DNA of 64,000 nt from Fredinandcohnia humi (GTDB taxonomy: Bacteria; Bacillota; Bacilli; Bacillales; Bacillaceae_L). Location of the stretch: contig NZ_LMBW01000001.1 of the NCBI RefSeq assembly GCF_001439915.1, positions 810,518 to 874,517 on the forward strand. The letters are read 5' to 3'. Position numbers and translations under genes: made by a program. Shown piece by piece: positions 9,497 through 18,642 of the stretch; within the stretch, counting starts at the first letter, position 1, and every line of letters starts with the position of its first letter. The notes beneath the pieces were generated by a model. That model saw only the letters and a list, made by a program, of their open reading frames with translations, had not been told where the DNA came from and did not search any database.

Positions 9497-10849
9497 TTGA
9501 AAAATACAAACAAATTTAAAAACAAACATATTTTAATACTTGGACTAGCGAAAAGTGGCTTTGCTGCAGCGAAGGTTCTTCATGAAATTGGCGCCTATCC
9601 TACAGTTAATGACCAGAAGCGATTTGAAGAAAATGAGGCTGCTCAGGAGCTTGAAAAAATGGGAATAAAGGTGGTATGTGGAGGTCATCCAATTGAAATT
9701 TTGGATGATCATTTTGACTTTATTGTCAAAAACCCAGGGATCCCGTACAGCAACCCACTCCTAGTAAAGGCGAAAGAAAAAGGAATTCCAATTATTACGG
9801 AAGTGGAGCTGGCGTATCATATTACCCATGCGGAATTTATTGGTATTACGGGCTCTAACGGAAAGACAACCACGACGACATTGATTTTTGAAATGCTAAA
9901 GTATGGAGAGAAATCCCCTTTAATTGCCGGAAACATTGGAACAGTGGCTTGTGAGGTTGCACAAGCAGCAAAGAAGGAAAATCTCATTGTCACGGAACTT
10001 TCCTCCTTTCAATTAATGGGAATAGAAAGTTTCGCGCCAAAAATCGCCGTTTTATTAAATATTTTTGATGCACATCTTGATTATCATGGAACGAAGGAAG
10101 AATATGTGAAAGCAAAGGCAAGAATCTTTGAAAATCAAACCGATGGTGATTACAACATCATTAATGTGGATGACAAGGATGTTGTTAGCGCAGCTGAGGG
10201 CGGTCGAGGTAAGAAAATTCCATTCTCAACCTCGAAAGTATTAGAAATGGGTGCCTATATTAAGGACAAAGCTATTTATTTTGATGAAGAAAAAATCATC
10301 GAGATTAAGGATATTGTTTTACCTGGGGTTCATAATCTTGAAAACATTTTGGCTGCTGTTGCGGTTGCTAAACTCGTTGCTACGCCAAATAGTGCCATCA
10401 TTAAGGTGTTAACATCATTTACAGGAGTAAAACATCGCCTCCAATATGTCACTTCGTTTCAGAATCGTAAATTTTATAATGATTCAAAAGCAACAAATAT
10501 CCTTGCAACGAAAAAGGCAATTTCTGCTTTTGAACAACCGGTTATTTTACTTGCGGGCGGGCTGGATCGTGGTAATGAATTTGATGATCTTATCCAGGAA
10601 CTAACCCGAGTTAAAGCAATGGTTCTGTTTGGTCAAACAGCGAAAAAGCTTGAACGAGCAGGAAAACTTGCGGGAATAGAAATTTTAAAAACTGTCGATA
10701 ATGTTGAAGCAGCGGTTAAAGAAGCTTACGACCTTTCAAATGAGGGTGATGTAATATTATTATCACCTGCATGTGCTAGCTGGGATCAACATAAAACATT
10801 TGAAGAAAGAGGAGACATTTTTATCAACGCCGTGCATAAGCTTAAGTAA
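9497..10849 (+). CDS. murD: UDP-MurNAc-L-alanine:D-glutamate ligase MurD
   Basis: MurD adds D-glutamate to UDP-MurNAc-L-Ala with ATP. The 450-residue protein has an N-terminal Rossmann-like UDP-binding domain (LILGLAKSG), the ATPase P-loop G119-S-N-G-K-T and the C-terminal domain with NDSKATN and [11 protein letters not shown]. It begins with TTG immediately after the mraY TAA. Length and sequence match B. subtilis MurD (451). It precedes spoVE with a 78-bp gap that contains an ends-only repeat remnant. Confidence 0.97.
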   Translation: MKNTNKFKNKHILILGLAKSGFAAAKVLHEIGAYPTVNDQKRFEENEAAQELEKMGIKVVCGGHPIEILDDHFDFIVKNPGIPYSNPLLVKAKEKGIPIITEVELAYHITHAEFIGITGSNGKTTTTTLIFEMLKYGEKSPLIAGNIGTVACEVAQAAKKENLIVTELSSFQLMGIESFAPKIAVLLNIFDAHLDYHGTKEEYVKAKARIFENQTDGDYNIINVDDKDVVSAAEGGRGKKIPFSTSKVLEMGAYIKDKAIYFDEEKIIEIKDIVLPGVHNLENILAAVAVAKLVATPNSAIIKVLTSFTGVKHRLQYVTSFQNRKFYNDSKATNILATKKAISAFEQPVILLAGGLDRGNEFDDLIQELTRVKAMVLFGQTAKKLERAGKLAGIEILKTVDNVEAAVKEAYDLSNEGDVILLSPACASWDQHKTFEERGDIFINAVHKLK

Positions 10850-10861
10850 GGGCTTGGACAA

Positions 10862-10892
10862 TCTAGAATTAGGCGCGTGCTTTGCGCTTTTC
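10862..10892 (+). repeat. Ends-only remnant of the interspersed repeat (murD-spoVE gap)
   Basis: A 31-bp stretch starts ATCTAG, carries AGGCGCG and ends TTTGCGCTTTT. These are the 5' and 3' ends of the 120-181 bp repeat family without the middle. It overlaps a spurious N-terminal extension of spoVE. Confidence 0.55.
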
Positions 10893-10927
10893 CAGTCCTG
10901 AATCTAGAATGTAGAGGTGTTTTGATT

Positions 10928-12025
10928 GTGAACCAAAGAACGACTCCGGATATCATATTAATTATAACAACACTTACACTGTTAGCAGTTGGCTTGATAA
11001 TGGTGTACAGTGCTAGTGCGATATGGGCTACCTATAAATTCGACGATTCGTTTTTCTTTGCAAAACGACAGCTTCTATTTGCGAGTGTTGGAGTCATTGC
11101 GATGTTTTTCATTATGAATATAGACTATTGGACATGGAGAACTTGGGCAAAAGTCCTTATTATTATTTGTTTTGTATTATTGGTTGCTGTATTAATCCCT
11201 GGAATTGGGATGGCACGTAATGGTTCGCAAAGTTGGATTGGAATAGGTGCATTTTCTATCCAACCCTCGGAATTTATGAAATTAGCAATGATTGCGTTTC
11301 TAGCCAAATATCTATCTGAAAATCAGAAGAAAATTACATCCTTTAAAAAAGGGTTAATGCCATCTCTGTCACTTGTTTTTCTAGCATTTGGTATGATCAT
11401 GCTACAGCCGGATTTAGGGACAGGAACGGTAATGATAGGTACCTGTATAGTGATGATTTATGTTGCAGGGGCAAGAATCTCCCATTTTGTCGGTTTGGGA
11501 TTAATCGGTGTGGCAGGGTTTGTTGCCTTAATTTTATCGGCCCCATATCGAATTAAACGGATTACTTCCTTTTTAGATCCGTGGGAGGACCCATTAAATT
11601 CAGGATTTCAAATTATTCAATCCTTATACGCAATTGGTCCTGGCGGTTTATTCGGTTTAGGTCTTGGGCAAAGCAGACAGAAGTTTTTCTACCTGCCTGA
11701 ACCGCAGACAGACTTCATCTTTGCAATCCTAGCAGAAGAATTGGGCTTTATCGGTGGTTCATTCGTTATCATTTTATTTAGTATTTTGCTATGGAGAGGT
11801 GTACGGATTGCATTAGGTGCACCTGATTTATATGGAAGTTTTCTGGGGATCGGAATTATTGGAATGATTGCAATCCAGGTTATTATTAATATCGGAGTTG
11901 TAACAGGACTAATGCCGGTAACGGGAATTACTCTACCATTCCTAAGTTACGGGGGATCGTCCTTAACCCTAATGCTGATGGCAGTCGGAGTCCTTTTAAA
12001 TATTAGCAGGTATTCAAGGTATTAA
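10928..12025 (+). CDS. spoVE: SpoVE, sporulation SEDS peptidoglycan polymerase
   Basis: SpoVE is the SEDS-family (FtsW/RodA/SpoVE) membrane protein that partners SpoVD to make spore cortex peptidoglycan. The 365-residue product has about ten membrane segments, the VYSASAIWA start of the family, the SIQPSEFMK motif and the ITLPFLSYGGSS block near the C-terminus. The open frame extends upstream to 10877, but that part is repeat sequence. I chose GTG at 10928, eight bases after AGAGGTG, because it gives a family-length protein (B. subtilis 366). It lies between murD and murG, as in B. subtilis. Confidence 0.95.
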   Translation: MNQRTTPDIILIITTLTLLAVGLIMVYSASAIWATYKFDDSFFFAKRQLLFASVGVIAMFFIMNIDYWTWRTWAKVLIIICFVLLVAVLIPGIGMARNGSQSWIGIGAFSIQPSEFMKLAMIAFLAKYLSENQKKITSFKKGLMPSLSLVFLAFGMIMLQPDLGTGTVMIGTCIVMIYVAGARISHFVGLGLIGVAGFVALILSAPYRIKRITSFLDPWEDPLNSGFQIIQSLYAIGPGGLFGLGLGQSRQKFFYLPEPQTDFIFAILAEELGFIGGSFVIILFSILLWRGVRIALGAPDLYGSFLGIGIIGMIAIQVIINIGVVTGLMPVTGITLPFLSYGGSSLTLMLMAVGVLLNISRYSRY

Positions 12026-12045
12026 CCCAAAATCACATGAATATA

Positions 12046-12054
12046 TGTTATACT
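12046..12054 (+). promoter_or_regulatory. Extended -10 promoter element before murG
   Basis: TGTTATACT is a good extended -10 for the housekeeping sigma factor; no -35 is evident. A start site would fall near 12061, exactly where a strong hairpin begins. It would give murG a vegetative promoter separate from spoVE. Confidence 0.4.
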
Positions 12055-12060
12055 TAGAAA

Positions 12061-12100
12061 AAGTTTAACCCTGTTTTCATGAACAGGGTTAAACTTCTTT
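12061..12100 (+). terminator. Hairpin terminator or leader hairpin between spoVE and murG
   Basis: A perfect 15-bp stem (AAGTTTAACCCTGTT / AACAGGGTTAAACTT) has a six-base loop and is followed by CTTTT. It is well placed to end spoVE transcripts. If the extended -10 just upstream is real, it would form the very 5' end of the murG mRNA. Confidence 0.75.
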
Positions 12101-12132
12101 TAATGATAATCTTCCAAATGGGAGGCGTTTCC

Positions 12133-13221
12133 TTGAAAATAGTTGTTAGCGGTGGGGGTACAGGAGGCCATATTTATCCTGCACTTGCCTTAATAAAAGA
12201 AATAAAAAAGCTAAACCCTTCGGCAGAGTTTCTTTATATCGGCACTGAAAAAGGGTTAGAAAGTGGTATTGTGACCAGAGAAGGGATTCCGTTTAAAACG
12301 ATTCATATCACGGGGTTTAAACGAAAGCTTTCCTTTGAAAACATTAAAACAATCACTCGTTTCCTAAAAGGGGTCAGTGACAGCAAAAAGTTGATCAAAG
12401 ATTTCAAACCAGATGTGGTTATTGGTACAGGTGGTTACGTTTGTGGACCAGTCGTCTATGCAGCATCTAAATTACATATCCCTACAATCATTCATGAACA
12501 AAATAGCATTCCAGGACTTACCAATAAGTTTTTAAGTCGCTATGTCGATAAAGTCGCAATTTGCTTTGAAGAAGCGATGGGTTTCTTTCCTAAGGAAAAA
12601 ATCATTCTTACAGGAAACCCACGGGCTTCAGAAGTCATTGGCAAAGATGGCCAAGCGGGCAGAAAATCTGTTGGTCTTAACAGCTCCCAAAAATCTGTTT
12701 TACTAGTGGGAGGAAGCAGGGGTGCGAAACCGCTAAATGATGCTTTTTTAAATGCCTTATCTGAAGTGAAGGAAAAGGATTATCAATTCCTATACGTTAC
12801 AGGGGAGGTTCATTATGAAAATGTACTTAACCAGGTTAAGGCGGTTGGAAACCCTGATAATGTTATTATCAAACCGTTTCTTCACAATATGCCAGAGGTA
12901 CTGTCTGGTGTAGATCTTGTTGTTGCTCGTGCAGGGGCAACGACATTAGCTGAATTAACTGCTTTAGGCCTGCCAAGCATCTTGGTGCCAAGCCCATATG
13001 TGACAAATAATCATCAAGAGAAAAATGCAAGGTCCTTAAGTGATAAAGGGGCCGCGATTTTACGCCTTGAAAAGGATTTAACTGGCCCTCAACTAATTAA
13101 GGATATTGATTCCATTCTTTTAAATCAAATAAAACTTGAGGAAATGAAAAAAATATCCGCACAAATAGGTATACCCGACGCTGCAAGACGGCTATACAAT
13201 GTAATGACTGATCTAATTTAA
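12133..13221 (+). CDS. murG: UDP-GlcNAc:lipid I GlcNAc transferase MurG
   Basis: MurG is a peripheral membrane GT28-family glycosyltransferase that adds GlcNAc to lipid I, giving lipid II. The 362-residue protein has the N-terminal glycine-rich loop [11 protein letters not shown], the HEQNSIPG motif, the C-domain GGSRGA loop and the donor-binding block [15 protein letters not shown]. The open frame reaches back to 12079 inside a hairpin. I chose TTG at 12133, which has GGAGGCG upstream and gives [11 protein letters not shown] at the N-terminus, matching B. subtilis MurG (363). murB follows after a repeat copy. Confidence 0.96.
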   Translation: MKIVVSGGGTGGHIYPALALIKEIKKLNPSAEFLYIGTEKGLESGIVTREGIPFKTIHITGFKRKLSFENIKTITRFLKGVSDSKKLIKDFKPDVVIGTGGYVCGPVVYAASKLHIPTIIHEQNSIPGLTNKFLSRYVDKVAICFEEAMGFFPKEKIILTGNPRASEVIGKDGQAGRKSVGLNSSQKSVLLVGGSRGAKPLNDAFLNALSEVKEKDYQFLYVTGEVHYENVLNQVKAVGNPDNVIIKPFLHNMPEVLSGVDLVVARAGATTLAELTALGLPSILVPSPYVTNNHQEKNARSLSDKGAAILRLEKDLTGPQLIKDIDSILLNQIKLEEMKKISAQIGIPDAARRLYNVMTDLI

Positions 13222-13222
13222 T

Positions 13223-13343
13223 GTCTAGCTTCAGGTGCCATCGGCTCTCTGGTCTAAGCCAATCGCTTCTGAAGGCAAAAAAACGCCTTCTGCCAGCGCT
13301 CGTCTTATGCTTGTGGCCGATTAGCAGGTACCTTGCGCTTTTC
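13223..13343 (+). repeat. Interspersed structured repeat, type B, copy 2
   Basis: A 121-bp element from GTCTAGC to TTGCGCTTTT. It is related to the type A copies at both ends and in the GAAGGC/GCCTTC hairpin, but shorter. ATCGGC near the 5' end pairs with GCCGAT near the 3' end, and GAAGGC pairs with GCCTTC around an A-rich loop. A 62-codon open frame across it is not considered a gene. Copies at 19794-19913 and 46553-46672 are the same subtype. Confidence 0.85.
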
Positions 13344-13432
13344 TTAATTAGGCAAATGTACCGTAAAGCGCAAATGGAGCATATACTGCATTATGTTTGT
13401 TCCAAGTGAAAATGCTGATAAAGGAGGTTAAT

Positions 13433-14341
13433 ATGGACAATATTGTAAAAGAACTTCAAGAGGCAAGTGTTGGCAAGGTTTTAGTGAATGAGCCTTTATC
13501 AAAGCATACAACGATTAAGATTGGTGGTCCAGCTCAATTATTCATCGAACCTAATAATATTGAATCATTAAAAAAGACACTTGAGATTATAAAAATGCAT
13601 GGCATCAAATGGCGAGCGATCGGCAGAGGATCAAATCTCCTTGTATCTGATAAAGGGATTGAAGGAGCCGTCATTAAATTAGGTAATGGTCTTAACCATA
13701 TGGAACTAGAAGGTACGATACTTACTGTTGGTGCCGGAATTTCAATTGTAAGTCTAGCCGTACAAATTGCAAGAAAAGGATTTTCAGGACTTGAATTTTC
13801 AAGTGGGATACCTGGTTCCGTTGGTGGCGCTGTCTATATGAATGCAGGGGCACACGGTTCTGATGTATCCAAAGTATTAACGAAAGCCCATATCTTATTT
13901 GAAGATGGCAGCTTTGAATGGTTATCAAATGAGGAAATGGAATATTCCTACCGCACCTCAATCCTTCAAAAAAAGCGACCTGGGATTGTGGTGGAAGCAA
14001 CATTTCAATTGACAGAAGGGGATAAAGCGGATATTTCGGCAGTTATGAAGAAGAATAAAGACTATCGAAGAGATACCCAACCCTGGGATCTTCCGTGTGC
14101 CGGAAGCATTTTCCGTAATCCACTTCCTAATTATGCGGGACAATTAGTTGAAAAATCAGGCTTGAGGGGTTATTCGATTGGTGGAGCAAAAATTTCTGAA
14201 ATGCATGGGAATTTTATTGTCAATGCCGGAAATGCAAAGGCTCAGGATGTTCTTGACCTAATTGAATTTGTAAAAAAGAAAATTTATACTTTACATGGTG
14301 TGCACATGGAAACGGAAGTTGAAATAATTGGTCGAATGTAG
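13433..14341 (+). CDS. murB: UDP-N-acetylenolpyruvoylglucosamine reductase MurB
   Basis: MurB is the FAD enzyme that reduces UDP-GlcNAc-enolpyruvate to UDP-MurNAc with NADPH. The 302-residue product has the FAD-binding PCMH-type domain ([29 protein letters not shown] region) and the C-terminal substrate domain with the GSIFRNP catalytic-serine block, followed by [11 protein letters not shown] 13433 is preceded by a near-perfect AAAGGAGGTT, which overrides the upstream ATG at 13397. Length equals B. subtilis MurB (303). It lies between a repeat copy and divIB. Confidence 0.97.
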   Translation: MDNIVKELQEASVGKVLVNEPLSKHTTIKIGGPAQLFIEPNNIESLKKTLEIIKMHGIKWRAIGRGSNLLVSDKGIEGAVIKLGNGLNHMELEGTILTVGAGISIVSLAVQIARKGFSGLEFSSGIPGSVGGAVYMNAGAHGSDVSKVLTKAHILFEDGSFEWLSNEEMEYSYRTSILQKKRPGIVVEATFQLTEGDKADISAVMKKNKDYRRDTQPWDLPCAGSIFRNPLPNYAGQLVEKSGLRGYSIGGAKISEMHGNFIVNAGNAKAQDVLDLIEFVKKKIYTLHGVHMETEVEIIGRM

Positions 14342-14372
14342 ACAGTTTCTACACCCATTTCTAGGAAAAATA

Positions 14373-14381
14373 TGATATAAT
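14373..14381 (+). promoter_or_regulatory. Extended -10 element downstream of murB
   Basis: TGATATAAT is a consensus extended -10 in the 202-bp murB-divIB gap. No good -35 is seen. A start near 14388 would give a transcript that meets a perfect 30-bp palindrome about 25 bases later. Confidence 0.4.
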
Positions 14382-14412
14382 ACAATAACATGTATATGTT
14401 ACTGTACTGGTG

Positions 14413-14446
14413 AATAAACGGCATGTATACATGCCGTTTATTCTTT
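14413..14446 (+). terminator. Perfect palindromic terminator between murB and divIB
   Basis: Bases 14413-14442 form a 30-nt perfect palindrome (arm AATAAACGGCATGTA), followed by CTTT. It probably terminates murB transcripts, or attenuates from the extended -10 just upstream. Confidence 0.7.
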
Positions 14447-14543
14447 CGTTTATAGCAATTTTTGAAATGAATCATTCTTAACTAAAAAAACGGATAAAAC
14501 AAAGATAAATTTGTGATTCTAGGACTTACCTGGAGCGGGGTGA

Positions 14544-15353
14544 ATGTATTTGGCAAAGCATAAGGTTGTTACAATAGAAGATCGAATTCCAAAGCTAAAG
14601 CAACGGAGAAAACAAAAGGCTAATCGACGTCTGATTATGTATATTACGTTTTTCTTTTTCTTGCTTTCCGGAATTCTTTATTTCCAATCTCCCTTAAGTA
14701 AAATTGGCGAAATCACCATTACAGGGAACCAAAATATCTCACCCGACCAAATCGTACGTTTAAGTAAATTAGAAATTGGGACAAGCTTTTGGAAAGTCAA
14801 TAAGGATTCTGTAATCCAAAATATAAAAAAACACCCCGAAATGAAAGAAGTAACGATTGAAAAAAGACTTCCCAATCATATTGTGGTAAATGTTAGCGAA
14901 TTGAACAGGGTAGGATATATTAGTGGGCCAAATACATTTTATCCAATCCTTGAAAATGGGAAAATTATTGAAAAACCGCATGAGTTCGGTTCCAAAGCAA
15001 TTCCAGTGGATGCACCTATCCTAGTTGACTGGGAAGATGAAGCCTTAACATTGCTTGCAAAGGAACTGAAAAAAGTTCAACCGTCAATTTCAAAGCTCAT
15101 TTCCGAAATTCATCATACACCGACAGAGTATGATCCTCTTCAGATGACGCTGTATATGATTGATGGATATGAAGTGAAAGCAACGGTAAGAAACTTTGCG
15201 AATAATATAATGGCTTATCCAACGATCATAAGTGAATTGGATTCGTCTCGTAATGGTTATATTGAACTAGATGTTGTACCGACATTTATTCCTTACGAAT
15301 ACGAGAACACCGATGAAAATGAGGAGATGGTAACAGATGAAGGTGAAGGGTAA
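14544..15353 (+). CDS. divIB: Cell division protein DivIB (FtsQ)
   Basis: DivIB is a bitopic septal protein of the FtsQ family that stabilises FtsL/DivIC at the septum and is also needed at sporulation. The 269-residue product has a basic cytoplasmic tail (IEDRIPKLKQRRKQKANRR), one membrane segment at about 35-52, a POTRA domain (about 53-122, ITITGNQNISPDQI) and the FtsQ beta domain, then an acidic tail. A GCGGGGTG site precedes the ATG; TTG at 14553 is an alternative start. The end overlaps ylxW by 17 bp. Confidence 0.95.
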   Translation: MYLAKHKVVTIEDRIPKLKQRRKQKANRRLIMYITFFFFLLSGILYFQSPLSKIGEITITGNQNISPDQIVRLSKLEIGTSFWKVNKDSVIQNIKKHPEMKEVTIEKRLPNHIVVNVSELNRVGYISGPNTFYPILENGKIIEKPHEFGSKAIPVDAPILVDWEDEALTLLAKELKKVQPSISKLISEIHHTPTEYDPLQMTLYMIDGYEVKATVRNFANNIMAYPTIISELDSSRNGYIELDVVPTFIPYEYENTDENEEMVTDEGEG

Positions 15354-16044
15354 GCACGTCATTCTCTCATTTGTTTGCTTAGTCCTGGGCTTTATGATTT
15401 CATTCTCGTACCAATTTACTAAGGAACAGCTGGAATCAAATCGGGTAACTGAACAACAATGGAACGAAGAAACTAAAATTCGAACAGAGTTGAATGATCA
15501 AACCGAAAAAAACAATGAACTTCAATTAAAGTTGTTGGAAAAGCAAAATCAAATTAAAGCAATTGAGGAAGAACTCGCAAAAGAAGAACAGGAACAGATT
15601 TATTTCAATCTTGTCGAGGAAGTAGAAAAATATCGTATGGTTGTCGGTGAGATAGGTGTAAAAGGTCCGGGAGTTGTCGTTACACTTGAAGATTCCTCTT
15701 ACGTGCCGTCGGGTCAGGATGTGAATAATTATTTAGTTCATGAAAGTCATTTATTTAAAGTTATTAATGAACTTTATGTTTCCGGTGCCCAAGCCGTTTC
15801 TGTTAATGGTAAAAGGCTTAGTCATGATTCTTATATTTACTGCAATGGCCCTGTTGTTGTCGTCGATGGTAACCCATATCCGGCTCCATTTGTAATCACA
15901 GCAATCGGTGATCCAAATGTGCTAGTGCCTGCCTTAAATATGAATGGAGGAATCACAGACCAATTGATACAGGATAATATCGTTGTGAAAATCGAGAATA
16001 AGGTACAAATTCAAATGGATCCATTAATAAATGCGAAAAAATAA
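15337..16044 (+). CDS. ylxW: YlxW, DUF881 membrane-anchored protein
   Basis: YlxW belongs to the DUF881 family found in Gram-positive dcw clusters; its molecular function is not established. The 235-residue protein has a short basic start, one membrane segment at about 8-25, a Gln/Glu-rich coiled coil (about 35-85) and a C-terminal domain containing the family block VKGPGVVVTLEDSS and NELYVSGAQAVSVNGKRL. It overlaps divIB and is followed after 41 bp by its paralogue ylxX, as in B. subtilis. Confidence 0.9.
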   Translation: MKVKGKHVILSFVCLVLGFMISFSYQFTKEQLESNRVTEQQWNEETKIRTELNDQTEKNNELQLKLLEKQNQIKAIEEELAKEEQEQIYFNLVEEVEKYRMVVGEIGVKGPGVVVTLEDSSYVPSGQDVNNYLVHESHLFKVINELYVSGAQAVSVNGKRLSHDSYIYCNGPVVVVDGNPYPAPFVITAIGDPNVLVPALNMNGGITDQLIQDNIVVKIENKVQIQMDPLINAKK

Positions 16045-16085
16045 GAAACGCTTGATGTTTTGCTATAGAAATGAAGGTGGTTTTT

Positions 16086-16796
16086 TTGGACAAAAAAACA
16101 GGCATCAGCTTCACGGTCATTGCGTGTATAATAGGGTTAATGGTTGCTGTCCAATTTCGAACCATTAAAGAACCTGAAGTACGTGATACCCGTGATTTAT
16201 GGGAATTACGCGAGGATTTAAAGCAATCCCAAGAAGTGTATACGGAGCTTTTAACTAAGATATATACATATGAAGCAAAGTTAGAACAATATGAAAGCAA
16301 GCGTGATGATAGTAAAATCATGATTCTTAAGGATACCCTTGATGAATTAAAGAAAGAAGCTGGACTTTCACAAGTATCTGGACCAGGAATCACGATTACG
16401 GTCGAGCAATCCTTCAATGAAGCGGGCAGACAAGCCGCAACTATTACTCCAAATTTGTTGAGATGGTTAGTAAATGAGTTAAATTCCTATCAAGCAAAGG
16501 CGATTTCAATTGATGGCCACCGTGTAATTGCCACCACGGTGATTCGGGAAATTCAAGGAAGACCGAAAATAGATTCGTATTCCATAAGTCCATTGCCAAT
16601 CGAAATAAAAGTCAATGCTGATGATGCAGAACGACTTTACAATAAGCTAAAAGCATCGGAGGCAGAGCGTCAGTTTTTCATTGACAATTTGCGTTTGAAA
16701 ATATCAAAGCCTACTAAAGTAATAACGATACCTGCTTATGATGACCCTATTAGGATTACAGAAATGCAACCTAATATGGAAACAGATAAAAAGTGA
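16086..16796 (+). CDS. ylxX: YlxX, DUF881 membrane-anchored protein
   Basis: This is a paralogue of YlxW in the DUF881 family, function unknown. The 236-residue product has one N-terminal membrane segment (about 5-22), a coiled coil and the same globular block (SQVSGPGITITVEQ; NELNSYQAKAISIDGHRV). The frame is open from ATG 16071. TTG 16086 is preferred because GAAGGTGG lies five bases upstream and the product then starts with the usual short basic segment. It is followed by sbp in the same direction. Confidence 0.88.
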   Translation: MDKKTGISFTVIACIIGLMVAVQFRTIKEPEVRDTRDLWELREDLKQSQEVYTELLTKIYTYEAKLEQYESKRDDSKIMILKDTLDELKKEAGLSQVSGPGITITVEQSFNEAGRQAATITPNLLRWLVNELNSYQAKAISIDGHRVIATTVIREIQGRPKIDSYSISPLPIEIKVNADDAERLYNKLKASEAERQFFIDNLRLKISKPTKVITIPAYDDPIRITEMQPNMETDKK

Positions 16797-16814
16797 TAAA
16801 GGTGGAACATAGTC

Positions 16815-17177
16815 ATGTGGCTCCCAATTTTCGGTCTAATCGTCGGAATCATCCTCGGACTGTTGTCGGAATTTAAAATTCCGGCAGAGTATTCAAATTA
16901 TCTATCAATTGCGGTTTTAGCAGCACTAGATACATTATTCGGTGGTATTCGTGCACACCTGCAAAATATTTATGATCAGTCCGTCTTTGTTTCTGGTTTC
17001 TTTTTTAATATTTTATTGGCAGCAAGTTTAGCTTTTCTAGGTGTACATCTTGGTGTAGACTTGTACTTGGTAGCCGTTTTTGCATTCGGAGTTAGGCTTT
17101 TCCAAAACATTGCGGTTATCAGACGAATAATTTTATCCAAATGGAGCCTTTCTCGTGATAAAATAGAAAAAAATTAA
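16815..17177 (+). CDS. sbp: Small basic membrane protein Sbp (DUF1290)
   Basis: Sbp is a small basic protein conserved in Gram-positive dcw clusters next to ftsA; its function is unknown. The 120-residue product is almost all hydrophobic, with three or four membrane segments (about 1-20, 32-50, 60-80, 82-100), and a basic C-terminus. It starts at ATG 16815, downstream of a GGTGGAA site. Length matches B. subtilis Sbp (121). Confidence 0.92.
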   Translation: MWLPIFGLIVGIILGLLSEFKIPAEYSNYLSIAVLAALDTLFGGIRAHLQNIYDQSVFVSGFFFNILLAASLAFLGVHLGVDLYLVAVFAFGVRLFQNIAVIRRIILSKWSLSRDKIEKN

Positions 17178-17185
17178 TTTTTTAT

Positions 17186-17213
17186 AAAGGGAAAACCCCT
17201 ATGGCTGTTGAAT
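17186..17213 (+). promoter_or_regulatory. Candidate sigma-H promoter of ftsAZ
   Basis: AAAGGGAAA (17186-17194) followed by a 12-bp spacer and GTTGAAT (17207-17213) matches the sigma-H consensus (RnAGGAWWW, RnnGAAT, 11-12 bp spacer) at all but one fixed position. In B. subtilis one ftsAZ promoter is sigma-H dependent and boosts FtsZ at sporulation onset. Confidence 0.6.
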
Positions 17214-17248
17214 ATTTTTCATATACAAAAAAATATATGAAAAATAAC
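17210..17248 (+). repeat. Inverted repeat in the ftsA leader
   Basis: ATTTTTCATATA and TATATGAAAAAT form a 12-bp perfect inverted repeat around a short A-rich loop, just downstream of the candidate sigma-H promoter. There is no T-run, so it is not a classical terminator; a leader hairpin or protein site is possible. Confidence 0.5.
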
Positions 17249-17304
17249 TGATGTTGTTCGAAATGATATTTTAATGTGTTATGTAAAAAAGGAGGTGCCA
17301 CAGA

Positions 17305-18597
17305 ATGAACAGCAATGAAATATGTGTTAGTCTTGACATCGGTACATCCAATGTTAAGGTTATTATCGGTGAAATGGTTGATGATTCCCTTAACATAATA
17401 GGTGTGGGTAATGTTAAATCAGAAGGTTTGAAAAAAGGTTCAATTGTAGATATCGATGAAACCGTTCATTCTATTAAAAAGGCAGTTGAGCAAGCAGAAA
17501 GAATGGTAGGCATTTCTATTAATCAAGTAGTTGTATCTGTTCCGGCGATTAATGTACAGTTACAGGAAGCCCATGGTGTTGTGGCTGTTTCTACCGAGTC
17601 TCGTCAAAATCGTGAAATAAGCAATGAAGATGTCTTGCGTGTAATCGATGCCTCACAATTTATTTCTATGCCACCGGAAAGAGAAATTATCGATATGATT
17701 CCAAAGCAATTTATTGTGGATGGATATGACGAAATTAGTGATCCGCGCGGTATGTTAGGTGTTCGACTTGAAGTGGAAGGTACCATTATTACAACTTCAC
17801 GTACAATCTTACATAACCTGCTTCGTTGTGTGGAAAAAGCAGGGCTTGATATCGCAGCAATTTCTTTACAGCCGCTTGCATCTGGTTCAATCTCATTATC
17901 TGATGATGAGAAAAACCTAGGGGTTGCTCTTGTTGATATTGGTGGAGGTTCTACTACGATAGCTCTTTTCAATCATGGGTACTTAAAAGCAACAAGTGTC
18001 CTGCCTATTGGTGGAGACCATATCACAAAAGATTTAGCAATAGGTTTGCGAACATCTACTGAAGATGCAGAGAAAATTAAAATTAAACATGGACATGCCT
18101 TCTATGATGATGCTTCTGATGAAGAAGTATTCAATGTTCCGATAATCGGCAGTGATCAACACGAACAATTTACCCAATTACAAATTTCTGAAATCATCGA
18201 AGCAAGAATAGAAGAAATTTTACAATTGATCCAAAAGGAAATTAAGAAAATGGGTGTAGGAGATCTTCCGGGTGGCTTTGTTCTTACAGGTGGAGTAGCA
18301 AATATGCCTGGAGTCTTAGAGCTATCTCAACTTGTATTACAAAGTAATGTTAGAATTGCAAAGCCCGACTATATTGGCGTTAGAGAACCTCAATATGCAA
18401 CAGGTGTAGGCTTATTGCAGTTCGCATATGAACAAGCAAGAGTTCAAGGAAGAAAAATTAGCACGACGGTTCAGGTGGAAAGTCCTGAAAAAAGACCAGC
18501 AAGACAGCCTCAAGCGAAAAGTCACCCCAAAAACCCAAAAGAGGATCAAAATATTGGGAAAAAGGTTAAGAGGTTTTTTGGTCTCTTCTTTGAATAA
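17305..18597 (+). CDS. ftsA: Cell division actin-like protein FtsA
   Basis: FtsA is an actin-fold ATPase that tethers FtsZ filaments to the membrane. The 430-residue product shows the actin-family phosphate loops (SLDIGTSNVKV at 9-19; LVDIGGGSTTI near 210; LTGGVANMPGV near 335), the SHS2 domain 1C and a C-terminal amphipathic helix (KKVKRFFGLFFE) for membrane binding. A strong AAAGGAGGTG precedes the ATG. ftsZ follows after 45 bp. A sigma-H-like promoter and a hairpin lie upstream. Confidence 0.97.
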   Translation: MNSNEICVSLDIGTSNVKVIIGEMVDDSLNIIGVGNVKSEGLKKGSIVDIDETVHSIKKAVEQAERMVGISINQVVVSVPAINVQLQEAHGVVAVSTESRQNREISNEDVLRVIDASQFISMPPEREIIDMIPKQFIVDGYDEISDPRGMLGVRLEVEGTIITTSRTILHNLLRCVEKAGLDIAAISLQPLASGSISLSDDEKNLGVALVDIGGGSTTIALFNHGYLKATSVLPIGGDHITKDLAIGLRTSTEDAEKIKIKHGHAFYDDASDEEVFNVPIIGSDQHEQFTQLQISEIIEARIEEILQLIQKEIKKMGVGDLPGGFVLTGGVANMPGVLELSQLVLQSNVRIAKPDYIGVREPQYATGVGLLQFAYEQARVQGRKISTTVQVESPEKRPARQPQAKSHPKNPKEDQNIGKKVKRFFGLFFE

Positions 18598-18642
18598 ACA
18601 CTTTACAAGAGAAGTATATTTGCAAATTAGGAGGATCTTATA

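Noticed and set aside
10877-10927. Upstream GTG start of spoVE
   Set aside because: It begins inside a repeat remnant, lacks a ribosome site and gives a non-family N-terminus.
13221-13409. 62-codon open frame between murG and murB
   Set aside because: It lies across a copy of the interspersed repeat and is not open in the other copies; no ribosome binding site.
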